NCBI GenBank assembly: GCA_030130125.1
Contig: JARZZM010000013.1
Location: 1 to 64,000, forward strand
From: Thermoproteota archaeon
GTDB lineage: Archaea; Korarchaeota; Korarchaeia; Korarchaeales; Korarchaeaceae
Length of the DNA: 64,000 bases
Reading direction: 5' to 3'
Shown: one piece after another, positions 49,485 through 57,795 of the stretch
Position numbering within the stretch: the stretch's first letter is position 1
Layout: each line of letters begins with the position of its first letter
Notes under the pieces: model-generated
Seen by the model: the letters and a program-made list of their open reading frames with translations, nothing else
Database searches by the model: none
What the model was told of the DNA's origin: nothing
Program-made: the position numbers and the translations under genes

Positions 49485-50429
49485 TCACAATTCGACTATA
49501 TCGTCATACCTCGGACCGGCCCTAGGAGGTTTGTGGAACGGCTCTCTAAGTCTAACTGCCCTTTTGAAGGCCTCTAAGAGGTCCTCATCTGTCCCTCCGT
49601 TCCTCATTATAGAGAGGAAGTCAACGAGGTTGTCCTCCCTCCTTATGCATGTCTTGAAGAAGCCGTCGGAGGTCACCCTTATCCTGTTGCATCTCATGCA
49701 GAAGAAGGGATTGCCCGTCCCCTTGACTATCTCCACAACGGCTCCACCGTCTAAATAGTAGAGAGGTCTACCGTGGAGCTCCCTTATCTCCTTTTTCAGA
49801 GCCACTTTCTCCAGTTCCTCCTCAAATCCATCGAGGCTATAGTAGTACCTCCTGAGGCCGGGATCCACATCCAAGAGCTCTATGAATTGTATCTTTATCC
49901 CCTTGGATGAGGCGTACCTCACCAGTTCCCAGAGCTCATCATCGTTGTACCCCCTGAGGACAGTCACATTAACCTTCACGGGGATCAATCCGCACTCTAA
50001 GGCAGTATCAACTGCTTTTAACGCCCTATCCAAACCATTTACTCCGGTTATCCTCTCGTAAATGTCCTTTCTCAGCGAATGGAGGCTTATGTTTACCCTA
50101 TCCAGACCGGCCTCCTTCAGGGAGCAGGCCCTCTCTGGGAGGAACCACCCGTTGGTCACCAAGCTTATCTCCTCAATTCCAGCCTCCCGAATGCCTCGCA
50201 CTATCTCCTCCAAGTCACGCCTTATCAGGGGCTCTCCTCCCGTGATCTTGACGGTCCTTATCCCATGCTTCGCTAGCAATTTCACCATGCGGGTTATCTC
50301 GGCGGGAGTCATCTCACCCCCTTCTATCTCATGTCCCTCCTTGTGGCAGAAGAAGCAGTTGTAATTGCAGGAGTTAGTGACGGAAATCCTCAGATTGGTG
50401 ACGGGCCTACCCCACCTATCCAGCAGCAA
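49485..50429 (-). CDS. moaA: GTP 3',8-cyclase (molybdenum cofactor synthesis)
   Basis: Radical SAM enzyme starting molybdopterin synthesis from GTP. N-terminal cluster motif TNSCNYNCFFCHKEGH (CxxxCxxC), followed by KITGGEPLIRRDLEEIV. The C-terminal second cluster is NPFFCMRCNRIRVTSDGFFKTC. 314 residues, normal. Last gene of the moaD-moaE-moaC-moaA run, 1 bp after the moaC stop. Confidence 0.94.
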   Translation of the reverse strand: MLLDRWGRPVTNLRISVTNSCNYNCFFCHKEGHEIEGGEMTPAEITRMVKLLAKHGIRTVKITGGEPLIRRDLEEIVRGIREAGIEEISLVTNGWFLPERACSLKEAGLDRVNISLHSLRKDIYERITGVNGLDRALKAVDTALECGLIPVKVNVTVLRGYNDDELWELVRYASSKGIKIQFIELLDVDPGLRRYYYSLDGFEEELEKVALKKEIRELHGRPLYYLDGGAVVEIVKGTGNPFFCMRCNRIRVTSDGFFKTCIRREDNLVDFLSIMRNGGTDEDLLEAFKRAVRLREPFHKPPRAGPRYDDIVEL

Positions 50430-50430
50430 T

Positions 50431-50862
50431 TCAACCCTCTCCCTTCAACTTCCTGACCACCACCACATTCTCTATCCTCGCTATCGGGTAATTTCCGCTC
50501 TCATCCTTCTCTAGGTATTTCACCATATCCCAGACGGTTAAGAGCGCTGCCGATGCCCCTGTCAGGGCCTCCATCTCTACTCCCGTCTGAGAGGTGGTCC
50601 GAACCGTCACCTCTACCCACACCCTCTCCTCCTCCAGGCCGAAACTGACTTCGACGGCTGTTATGGGGATTGGGTGGCAGTACGGGATTATCCTCGGTGT
50701 GTCCTTGACTGCCTGCACGGCAGCCACCCTCGCCACGGTGAAGACATCACCCTTCTTCACCTTACCCTCCCTTATGGCCTCTATAGTCTCTTTCCGGAGC
50801 CTTATGCTTCCCCTAGCTACAGCCTCCCTGTAAACTTGAGGTTTGCTCGTTATATCGATCAT
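50431..50862 (-). CDS. moaC: Cyclic pyranopterin monophosphate synthase
   Basis: Second step of molybdopterin synthesis. Starting at ATG 50862 (GAGGTGG ribosome site upstream) it has 143 residues: MIDITSKPQVYREAVARGSI, then IPYCHPIPITAVEV, VRTTSQTGVEMEALTGASAALLTVWDMVK and the final ARIENVVVVRK. The catalytic Lys lies in the KYLEKDESGNY segment. The frame extends into moaE upstream but that part is not MoaC-like. Confidence 0.93.
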   Translation of the reverse strand: MIDITSKPQVYREAVARGSIRLRKETIEAIREGKVKKGDVFTVARVAAVQAVKDTPRIIPYCHPIPITAVEVSFGLEEERVWVEVTVRTTSQTGVEMEALTGASAALLTVWDMVKYLEKDESGNYPIARIENVVVVRKLKGEG

Positions 50863-50876
50863 CTGAACCACCTCAA

Positions 50877-51299
50877 TTATCCCTCCTCCACCCAGCGCTC
50901 CTCTCCCCCGATGAAAACCTCCTTCTTCCAGATGGCGGCGCTCCTCTTCACCTCGTCTACCATCCACCTCGCGGCCTCAAAGGCAGCCTCCCTGTGCTCC
51001 GAGGCAGCGATGACGAGGAGGGCCGTCTCACCCACCGGGACCTCCCCCACCCTATGTAGGATGGTGGCATCCACTAAGCCGAACTTCTCTACAGCCTTCC
51101 TCCTTATCTCCTCCAACGCCCTGCCGGCCATCTCAGGGTAGAAATCGTAGTAGAGAAATTTCACCCTTCCATGAGGAGACGTCTCCCGTATCACACCCCT
51201 AAACGTCACGATAGCCCCTACCTCAGTCCTGCCCTCAACCACTGATCTCATCTCGGTCTCCTCGTCTATGGGTCCCTCAACGATGCCGGATCTCCCCAT
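50877..51299 (-). CDS. moaE: Molybdopterin synthase large subunit
   Basis: 140 residues. Adds sulfur from MoaD to the pyranopterin. Motifs: VGAIVTFRGVIRE, LYYDFYPEMAGRALEEI, ILHRVGEVPVGETALLVIAASEHREAAFEAARWMVDEVKRSAAIWKKE. The Lys residues of the KRSAAIWKKE segment are the usual active-site residues. It follows moaD directly and lies 14 bp before moaC. Confidence 0.94.
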   Translation of the reverse strand: MGRSGIVEGPIDEETEMRSVVEGRTEVGAIVTFRGVIRETSPHGRVKFLYYDFYPEMAGRALEEIRRKAVEKFGLVDATILHRVGEVPVGETALLVIAASEHREAAFEAARWMVDEVKRSAAIWKKEVFIGGEERWVEEG

Positions 51300-51536
51300 C
51301 TAACCACCCGAAAATGTGGGTAGTATCGCTATAATATCGTCCCCCGATATCCTCTTGCTTAGATCCCTCTCTAGTGAGTGGTTAACCGCCACCATAACCC
51401 TACCCTTCGAAATAAACTCTACGAGTTCGGCGTTCAGACCATTGAGTAGATCCTCTAACGTACCCTCAAACTCTAGGGACCTCTCCCTCCATCCGAACCT
51501 CTCGGCTACCCACCCGTAGAGCCTCATCCTGACCAT
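51300..51536 (-). CDS. moaD: Molybdopterin synthase sulfur carrier subunit
   Basis: 78 residues, ubiquitin-like fold with the required C-terminal Gly-Gly (IIAILPTFSGG). Beta-grasp start is MRLYGWVAERFGWRERSLEF; the middle has VMVAVNHSLE. In archaea such proteins can also serve as SAMP modifiers. ATG 51536 is preferred to GTG 51539. The gene begins 3 bp after the thiolase stop. Confidence 0.9.
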   Translation of the reverse strand: MVRMRLYGWVAERFGWRERSLEFEGTLEDLLNGLNAELVEFISKGRVMVAVNHSLERDLSKRISGDDIIAILPTFSGG

Positions 51537-51539
51537 CAC

Positions 51540-52724
51540 TCACACCAGCTCTATGGCTATGCTTTGTCCTCCACCACCACCATGGCAGATCGTAGCTAGC
51601 CCCTTCCTTCCACCCTTTATCTGCAGAGCGTTTATCAGCGTAACTACTATCCTGGCCCCACTATCGCCCAAGGGATGTCCTATGGCCACGGCTCCACCGA
51701 ACACATTCAGCTTATCCAGCGGTATGTTCAGACCCCTTGCCACGACGAGGCTGGCCAGTGCGAAGGCCTCGTTATGCTCGTAAAGGTCGAAGTTATCTAC
51801 TCTCATGTTGAGGTTCCTGAGCAGCTTCTGGGTAGCCGGAATAGGGGCCTCAACGAAGTCCCTCGGCTCCACTCCCGCTGAAGCGAATCCAAGGATCCTA
51901 GCTATAGGTTTGAGGCCCTTCTCCTCGACCACATCTCTGTGAGCCAACACTAGGGCTGCAGCACCATCGCTGAGCTGGGAGGCGTTGGCGGCGGTTATGG
52001 TCCCGTCGGGTCTGAATACGGGCTTCAGCCTAGCGACCTTCTCTAGACTTGTGTCCGGCCTTATGCCCTCATCCCTGTCTAAGATCACCTCTTCACCCTT
52101 CCTCACAGGCTCTATCTCCTTGGCGAAGTATCCTTTCTCCGTCGCTTCCGCCGCCTTCATGTGACTGCTAACTGCGAACTCGTCAGCTTCCTCCCTAGTT
52201 ATGCCCCACTTCTCCCCCGTCTCCTCGGCCTCCTCCCCCATGAGAAGCCCAGTGTGAGGATCCGTCAGACCGTCGTGGACCATTATATCCACAAGCTTCT
52301 CCCCGGCGAAGGCGAACTTCACCCCCCACCTCCACTTCGAGGGCAGGGTGTAGGGCGCCATGCTCATGCTCTCCATTCCACCGGCCACCACAACCTTGTT
52401 CTCACCGAAGACTATGCTCTGAGCCGCTAGAGATATGGCCTTCATGCCCGAGGCGCACACCTTGTTGACCGTGAATCCGGGAACGGTGCTCGGTATGCCA
52501 GCGAGTATCGCCGCCTGCCTGGCCGGATTCTGGCCGACCATCGCTTGGAGGACGTTCCCCATTATCACTTCATCTACGTCACTGGGATCGAGGCCCGATC
52601 GCCTGACAGCGGCCTCTATTGCTACGGCCCCGAGCTTCGGGGCCGGCCAAGTCTTCAGACTCCCACCAAACTTGCCTATAGGTGTTCGAGCGATACTAAC
52701 GATGAAGACATCCTCCAAACCCAT
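51540..52724 (-). CDS. Acetyl-CoA C-acetyltransferase (thiolase)
   Basis: Thiolase of ~394 residues that forms or cleaves acetoacyl-CoA. Active-site Cys in TVNKVCASGMKAI, then VAGGMESMSMAPYTL, LYEHNEAFALASL (NEAF), GAVAIGHPLGDSGARIVVTL with the catalytic His, and the second Cys in ATICHGGGGGQSIAIELV. This is the bacterial-type AtoB-like pattern. It ends the fixABC run and touches moaD. With the acyl-CoA dehydrogenase at 56204 it fits a beta-oxidation pathway; it could also feed mevalonate synthesis. ATG 52724 follows GGTGAT. Confidence 0.92.
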   Translation of the reverse strand: MGLEDVFIVSIARTPIGKFGGSLKTWPAPKLGAVAIEAAVRRSGLDPSDVDEVIMGNVLQAMVGQNPARQAAILAGIPSTVPGFTVNKVCASGMKAISLAAQSIVFGENKVVVAGGMESMSMAPYTLPSKWRWGVKFAFAGEKLVDIMVHDGLTDPHTGLLMGEEAEETGEKWGITREEADEFAVSSHMKAAEATEKGYFAKEIEPVRKGEEVILDRDEGIRPDTSLEKVARLKPVFRPDGTITAANASQLSDGAAALVLAHRDVVEEKGLKPIARILGFASAGVEPRDFVEAPIPATQKLLRNLNMRVDNFDLYEHNEAFALASLVVARGLNIPLDKLNVFGGAVAIGHPLGDSGARIVVTLINALQIKGGRKGLATICHGGGGGQSIAIELV

Positions 52725-52747
52725 GGGCATCACCCTATAACCCAAAC

Positions 52748-54046
52748 TCACATACTTCTCAGGGCCTTCCACCCCAGCAGCAAGGCAGACAGAAGGGATA
52801 TCCCCTCATCGGACAGCTCCTTCCTCAGGAAGGAGTAAAGGTTCTCCTTAGGCTTACCATCAACCAAGAAGAGATGTTCCAGAGTTTTCACCGCCATCCT
52901 CGGTATGGAGGAGTAAAGCCTTTCGTCCTCCATTAGATCGACCGCCTTCTTGGCGGTCTCGAACTCCCTTAGCATTCCCTTCGACAGGATCTCCTGATAC
53001 CTGCTCAGGGATCTTGCCGAGGTATCCCCACTCTCTAGGGCGTGATGCACCGCCTCCGCCGCGGCTCTGGCGCTCTCGATGGCGAAGTCCATCCCTCTGA
53101 CTGTCACCCCGTAGTTAATGCAGAAGCCAGCGGCATCGCCGACGACGACCATCCCATCGGTATAGAGCTTGACGCCCCTCATGAACTGAGTCTCGGGTAT
53201 TATGTGGGCAGAGTACTCCACGAGCTTCCCCCCTTCCAAGTATCTCCTGATCATGGGGTGCGACTTAAACTTCTCCGTGATCTCCCACATGGCAGTGGAT
53301 ACCTCGGAGACCTTGGAGGCTAAGGAACCTATCCTCATCACCACACCGAGGGAGACGCTTTCCTTGTTGGTGTAGATGAATCCTCCGCCGATCACTCCCT
53401 CGGTCAGGTCTCCCACGTAGAGCTGAGCCGCACCTTCTTCTTGGGAGAGACCGAACCTATCCTCTATAACCTCCTTGGGTAGTTCTATAACCTCCTTAGC
53501 ACCGACGGCAAAGTCCTCCTTGGATAGTTTCGGCCTGAGACCGGCCTTCTCCGCCATGAAGCTCAGGGCACCATCAGCTGCTATCACGACCTCAGCCCCC
53601 ATCTCCTCGTCGCCCTCTGCCACTATCCCGACCACTCGACCGTCCCTGATGAGGGGCTCCTCCACCTTGAATCCGGATATCACCTCTGCCCCGGCGTCCT
53701 CCGCTTTTTCGGCCAGCCACTGGTCGAACTTGGCCCTGAGTAGGGTGAAGCTCCTCCCCTCGGGCTTGGTGCATAGCCTTATCTCCACCCCCCTATCGCC
53801 ATGGAGGAACCCTAAGACCTCCTTTGTTACCTCCCTCTCTACAGGAGCCTCCTTCCAAAATTCTGGGAAGATCCTCTCTAACGACCAAGAGTAGAGCCGT
53901 CCCCCGAACATGTTCTTTGCTCCAGGCCTCTTCCCCCTCTCCACAGTCAATACGGTGTACCCTCTCTTCGCTAGGAGGTAGGAGGCGACGGAACCAGCTG
54001 GTCCCGCGCCCACCACTATGACGTCGAAGTCCGCCAACTCAGCCAC
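52748..54046 (-). CDS. fixC: ETF:quinone oxidoreductase-like flavoprotein
   Basis: 432 residues. FAD motif DVIVVGAGPAGSVASYLLAKRGYTVLTVERG, a second FAD stretch VVVGDAAGFCINYGVTVRGMDFAIESARAAAEAV, and family segments FPEFWKEAPVERE and GGFIYTNKESVSLGVVMRI. It is the FixC subunit that passes electrons between the FixAB flavoprotein and quinone at the membrane together with FixX. Its start overlaps fixB by 8 bp. Confidence 0.9.
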   Translation of the reverse strand: MAELADFDVIVVGAGPAGSVASYLLAKRGYTVLTVERGKRPGAKNMFGGRLYSWSLERIFPEFWKEAPVEREVTKEVLGFLHGDRGVEIRLCTKPEGRSFTLLRAKFDQWLAEKAEDAGAEVISGFKVEEPLIRDGRVVGIVAEGDEEMGAEVVIAADGALSFMAEKAGLRPKLSKEDFAVGAKEVIELPKEVIEDRFGLSQEEGAAQLYVGDLTEGVIGGGFIYTNKESVSLGVVMRIGSLASKVSEVSTAMWEITEKFKSHPMIRRYLEGGKLVEYSAHIIPETQFMRGVKLYTDGMVVVGDAAGFCINYGVTVRGMDFAIESARAAAEAVHHALESGDTSARSLSRYQEILSKGMLREFETAKKAVDLMEDERLYSSIPRMAVKTLEHLFLVDGKPKENLYSFLRKELSDEGISLLSALLLGWKALRSM

Positions 54047-54953
54047 CCTTAATCTCCTTCAACTTTCTCGTGAGGACGGGGAGGAACTCGTACAGATCCA
54101 TGACGACCCCATAATCAGCCTGTTCGAATATGGGCGCCTTGGAGTCCGTGTTAACCGCGACTACGACCTTGGAATCCATTATACCGGCGGCAAACTGCTG
54201 CTGGCCTGACGCCCCGACCACTATCAGGAGCTTAGGAGCTATCCGGACGCCGCTTATCCCTATCCAGACTTCCTCCTCCATCCACTTCAGGTCCGCGGCT
54301 AGGGGTCTAGTGGCGCCCACCACCCCTCCCAGCACATCAGCCAGCTCGTAAGCTAATTTAAGGTCCTCCTTCTTCCTGAATCCCCTACCTACAGCTACGA
54401 CGATCTCCGCCTTGTCGAGGGGGACACCGACTTTAGGCTTCTCCTTCCTCTCGATGATCTCAATTCTCCTCTCCACTGAGGGAGCACTGATCTCCCTTAC
54501 TGAGGGCTCACCCTCCTCTGGAGGCTTGAACTTACCCTTCTGGACTGATATCACGGCGGGAAGACCCAGCTCCTCCACGGCTATGGCCTTCCCACCGAAG
54601 GTCATCCTTTCGACTACGAGCTTCCCGTCCTCCACGGACAGGGAGGAGACATCTACCGCCGAGGAGCCTCCCAGCCTGTGGGCCACCTGACCCACCAGCT
54701 CCCTGCCCCTCCTATCACTGGCTAGGAGCACGATCTCGTAATCATCCGCAAGCCCGCTTATCAGCTCGACCAACCCCTCCTGATCTCCACTACCCATTCC
54801 CTTGCAGAGCAGGATTTCTTTGGCTCCCTTAACCTCATTGATCCTGCCCTCCTGATCGGAGGTCATGAGAAGGGATACATCTCCCAGCTCCCTACCGGCT
54901 GATATGAGTTCGAGGGCCAGATCCATGGAATGAGAGAACGCTAGGACTTTCAT
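54039..54953 (-). CDS. fixB: Electron transfer flavoprotein alpha subunit
   Basis: About 304 residues. N-terminal domain MKVLAFSHSMDLALELISAG and a C-terminal FAD-binding domain with EIVVAVGRGFRKKEDLKLAYELADVLGGVVGATRPLAADLKW, VWIGISGVRIAPKLLIVVGASGQQQFAAGI, VVVAVNTDSKAPIFEQADYGVVMDLYEFLPVL, the ETF-alpha signature. ATG 54953 (GGGGTGG upstream) is chosen over 54971, which lies 4 bp into fixA. Confidence 0.93.
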   Translation of the reverse strand: MKVLAFSHSMDLALELISAGRELGDVSLLMTSDQEGRINEVKGAKEILLCKGMGSGDQEGLVELISGLADDYEIVLLASDRRGRELVGQVAHRLGGSSAVDVSSLSVEDGKLVVERMTFGGKAIAVEELGLPAVISVQKGKFKPPEEGEPSVREISAPSVERRIEIIERKEKPKVGVPLDKAEIVVAVGRGFRKKEDLKLAYELADVLGGVVGATRPLAADLKWMEEEVWIGISGVRIAPKLLIVVGASGQQQFAAGIMDSKVVVAVNTDSKAPIFEQADYGVVMDLYEFLPVLTRKLKEIKGG

Positions 54954-54967
54954 CCTATCCACCCCCC

Positions 54968-55741
54968 TCACAGGACACCCTCCTCCTTCAGGGCCTGAAT
55001 CAGCTTTTCTGCCGCCTCTTCAACATCTCCTTCTATCACTATCTGCTTCCTCTCGACTTTCGGAACCTTCAACTCCCTAATCACGAGTTTGGGCTCAACA
55101 GGAGGGGAGAAGTCCTTCTGGTCCATGGGCTTCTTCTTGGCCTTGACTATCTCGACCAGCTTAGGTACCCTAGGCTTATTTATCTCTTGAGTAACGCTTA
55201 TCACGGCTGGAAGTTTGACCTTCACCACTTCCTCGAAGTCCTCCAAGCTCCGGGTTACTTTCACGTAATCCCCTTCAACCTCGATGGCGGTTGCATAGGC
55301 TACGTAAGGCCAGCCGAGCTCGGCAGCTAACCTGGCCGGTAACAGGCCTGAGAAATTGTCCTCACTACCCTCAGCTGCCAAGACCAGTCTGAACTTATCC
55401 CTTATCTCCCCAGCTAAGGCCTTGGCTATCACGTATGTGTCACCTTTCTCTGCACCCTCTCCCATGATCAGCACCGCCCCATCTAGCCCCATGGCCAATA
55501 CCCTGGTGAGAGCCTCTCTAGCCTCCTTCTGTCTCTTCCCCGAGGAGCCCCAAGTGGATAGCATTATAGCTATGGCCTTTCCACCGAGCTTCTCCTTCAG
55601 TCTGACGGCCTCCTCCGTAGCATTGAGCTCTATATCCCCCGCCTTCGTGGGAGCATCCTCTATGTAGATTTTTCCGGTATCCTGATCTACTCTGAGCTCC
55701 TGAACGTCAAGAGACTGCTTAACGAGGACGGCTATATCCAT
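54968..55741 (-). CDS. fixA: Electron transfer flavoprotein beta subunit
   Basis: About 257 residues. MDIAVLVKQSLDVQELRVDQDTGKIYIEDAP at the start, AVRLKEKLGG, then GWPYVAYATAIEVEGDYVKVTRSLEDFEEVVKVKLPAVISV, the ETF-beta signature. First gene of the fixABC-thiolase-moa run. ATG 55741 sits behind GGTGG; GTG 55750 is the alternative. Whether this ETF bifurcates electrons (NADH to ferredoxin and quinone) cannot be decided by eye, but fixC and fixX nearby favour it. Confidence 0.93.
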   Translation of the reverse strand: MDIAVLVKQSLDVQELRVDQDTGKIYIEDAPTKAGDIELNATEEAVRLKEKLGGKAIAIMLSTWGSSGKRQKEAREALTRVLAMGLDGAVLIMGEGAEKGDTYVIAKALAGEIRDKFRLVLAAEGSEDNFSGLLPARLAAELGWPYVAYATAIEVEGDYVKVTRSLEDFEEVVKVKLPAVISVTQEINKPRVPKLVEIVKAKKKPMDQKDFSPPVEPKLVIRELKVPKVERKQIVIEGDVEEAAEKLIQALKEEGVL

Positions 55742-55823
55742 AATCGCCACCGCGCTGGCCCGGGAATGGAAATATCAAAAAGTTGATTAGTTAAACGGGA
55801 AGGCTATGTGATGGTGTGGGACA
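55742..55823. promoter_or_regulatory. Divergent fixA / fixX promoter region
   Basis: Between the two starts lie a minus-strand TTTTTGATATTT box (about 55772-55782) for fixA and a plus-strand AGTTAAAC box (about 55790-55796) for fixX. The boxes are side by side, so one regulator could control both directions. Confidence 0.4.
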
Positions 55824-56120
55824 ATGTCCAAGCTCTTTGGCCTCTCCATAGAGGATAAGCTGGCCGCGACTCACTTCGAGGTGGACGACAAGCCTCATAT
55901 ATGGATAAAGGACCAGGAGGTCTGCAGAGAATGTTCGGAAAAGCCCTGTCAGGTAGCCTGTCCGGCTAAACTGTATCAGTGGGACGAGGAGACTAGGGAG
56001 ATGCTGTATAACTATGAGGGCTGCTTGGAGTGCGGTACATGCCTCCTGATATGCCCTCATGATAATGTTCACTGGAGCTACCCTTCGGGAGGGATGGGGG
56101 TAGTCTATAGATTCGGATAA
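55824..56120 (+). CDS. fixX: FixX-type ferredoxin-like protein
   Basis: 98 residues. Cluster motifs VCRECSEKPCQVACPAKLYQ and YEGCLECGTCLLICPHDNVHWSYPSGGMGVVYRFG, the latter being the typical FixX ending. It carries electrons between FixC and its partners. It diverges from fixA and is followed by the acyl-CoA dehydrogenase. Confidence 0.93.
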   Translation: MSKLFGLSIEDKLAATHFEVDDKPHIWIKDQEVCRECSEKPCQVACPAKLYQWDEETREMLYNYEGCLECGTCLLICPHDNVHWSYPSGGMGVVYRFG

Positions 56121-56203
56121 GATATAACATGCTGATATTTTACGAAGAAGAGCTCTCATAATTTTTAAGATTCCCAGCACACCCTAGCCTAGGGTGTAAC
56201 CCT

Positions 56204-57406
56204 TTGGTCGATTTCGGATTCACTGAGGAAGAAGAGGTATTTAGGGAGACTCTTAGGGAACTTCTCTCCGAGGTACTGGCTCCTAAGGCTAGGGAAATAG
56301 ACACGAAGTGTAGGATTCCTGATGAGGTGATAAAGACCCTCGCGGAGAATGGCATTCTCCTCTTGACGGTCAAGCCAGAATACGGTGGTCAGGGAGCTAG
56401 CTGGGTTATGGGAACCATAGCTACTGAGGAACTGGCCCGAGCCGATCCCAGCGTGGCCACAGCCGTGTTCCACTTGGTGGAGGCCTCTTGGGGGAAGATC
56501 GTCGAGAGATACGCGAATCCCGAGCTGGCTAAGGAGGTCTTGAGCAGAGCTGCTAAGGGAGAGGGGTTCGTGGGTATAAACTCCACCGAGCCTCAGAGCG
56601 GCAGCGATGTGGCTGGGTTCAAGACGTTGGCCAAGAAGGAGGACGGTTACTGGGTACTCAACGGCGAGAAGACATTCATAAGCGGAATAGTGGAGGCCAA
56701 GGAGCTAGACGGAGGCTACGTTACCCTCGTAAAGACCAAGCCAGAGGCCGGATCTAGGGGAATGAGTATAGTCTGGCTACCGATAAATCTGCCCGGAATA
56801 GAGACTGGCCTCTTCGAGGATATGGGCAGATGCGGTATAAGCACGGGATGGATGAGACTGAACAACGTCAAGATACCTGAGGATTACATAATAGGGGAGG
56901 TCAACGAGGGCTTCGGCATAGCTATGGAGGGATTCAACAGAGCGAGGGTCTTTGTAGCCGCAGGATGCACCGGGTCTGCAATGGGCATGTTCGATTACAC
57001 AAAGGACTATGTGAAGAACAGGGTAGTGTTCAACAGGTCCCTAGCATCCTTTGAGGGAATACAGTTCCCACTAGTGGACTATTACTCGAAGCTAGAGGCC
57101 ACTAGACTCGTCATATATAAGGCCGCGTGGATGATAGATCAATTCGACCAAGGCAATGTAACCCTTAAGGAGGCTGGGCTCTGGGCGGCCATGGCCAAGC
57201 TGCTGGCTCCAGAGCTTTCCGTTGATGCTATAAAGGAGTTCATGAAGGCCACTGGAGCTTACGGCTACACCAAGGACACACCGCTCGAGATGGCCTTGAG
57301 AGGAGTAATGAGCTACTACGTGGGAGCGGAAGGCGGCCAGAACATAATGAGGCTGATAGTTGGAAGGTTCCTATTCGGAAAGGAGCATCTTCCGTACAAG
57401 AAGTGA
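56204..57406 (+). CDS. Acyl-CoA dehydrogenase
   Basis: 400 residues, FAD enzyme oxidising acyl-CoA to enoyl-CoA and passing electrons to ETF. N-terminal helix FGFTEEEEVFRETLRELLSE, FAD/substrate loop GINSTEPQSGSDVAGFKTLAKKEDGYWVLNGEKTFISG, GFGIAMEGFNRARVFVAAGCTGSAMGMFDYTKDYV, and the C-terminal YVGAEGGQNIMRLIVGRF. The start is TTG 56204; a TTTTAAG box near 56163-56169 supports a separate promoter. Direct electron partner is likely the fixAB product next to it. Confidence 0.9.
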   Translation: MVDFGFTEEEEVFRETLRELLSEVLAPKAREIDTKCRIPDEVIKTLAENGILLLTVKPEYGGQGASWVMGTIATEELARADPSVATAVFHLVEASWGKIVERYANPELAKEVLSRAAKGEGFVGINSTEPQSGSDVAGFKTLAKKEDGYWVLNGEKTFISGIVEAKELDGGYVTLVKTKPEAGSRGMSIVWLPINLPGIETGLFEDMGRCGISTGWMRLNNVKIPEDYIIGEVNEGFGIAMEGFNRARVFVAAGCTGSAMGMFDYTKDYVKNRVVFNRSLASFEGIQFPLVDYYSKLEATRLVIYKAAWMIDQFDQGNVTLKEAGLWAAMAKLLAPELSVDAIKEFMKATGAYGYTKDTPLEMALRGVMSYYVGAEGGQNIMRLIVGRFLFGKEHLPYKK

Positions 57407-57439
57407 GCTGCAGCCACAAGCACTCCATTTATCTCCTCA

Positions 57440-57446
57440 TTTTTTT
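57440..57446 (+). terminator. T-run after the acyl-CoA dehydrogenase gene
   Basis: TTTTTTT 34 bp after the stop. It continues into AAGTTAATTAA, which may act as the TATA box of the next gene. Confidence 0.4.
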
Positions 57447-57497
57447 AAGTTAATTAACTTCAGCGTGCCTTCTCCTAGGTGATCCAAGCTGCTGAGG

Positions 57498-57788
57498 GTG
57501 AGGGAAATCTCCTTAGATGGGATCAGGCTGGTCGGAATAGAGGTGGACCTGCCTGATTCTCCACCTCTCATCTTGATAAGGGGGAATAGGAGCTTCGCCA
57601 TGTGCGGGTTCCTGAACATAGAGGCCGCGGATAGGGCGGGGGTATCGGCCATCATGTCCAGCGGCGTCAATAGCGTGGAAGATCTCTTGGAGTCCCCAGT
57701 TAAAGGAGCTACCTCTAGAGCACTGGAGATGGGTGCAAAGATGGGTGAGAAGGTCTCCGAGTCCCTGAGGAGGATGGAGATGGAGTAG
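57498..57788 (+). CDS. DUF1805 family protein
   Basis: 96 residues. Core PPLILIRGNRSFAMCGFLNIEAADRAGVSAIMSSGVNSVEDLLESPVKGAT matches the DUF1805 (YunC-like) pattern with its conserved CG(F/Y)LN. Function unknown. GTG 57498 is used. It ends 7 bp before the threonine-synthase-like gene, so the two are likely one operon. Confidence 0.8.
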   Translation: MREISLDGIRLVGIEVDLPDSPPLILIRGNRSFAMCGFLNIEAADRAGVSAIMSSGVNSVEDLLESPVKGATSRALEMGAKMGEKVSESLRRMEME

Positions 57789-57795
57789 GTGCGTG

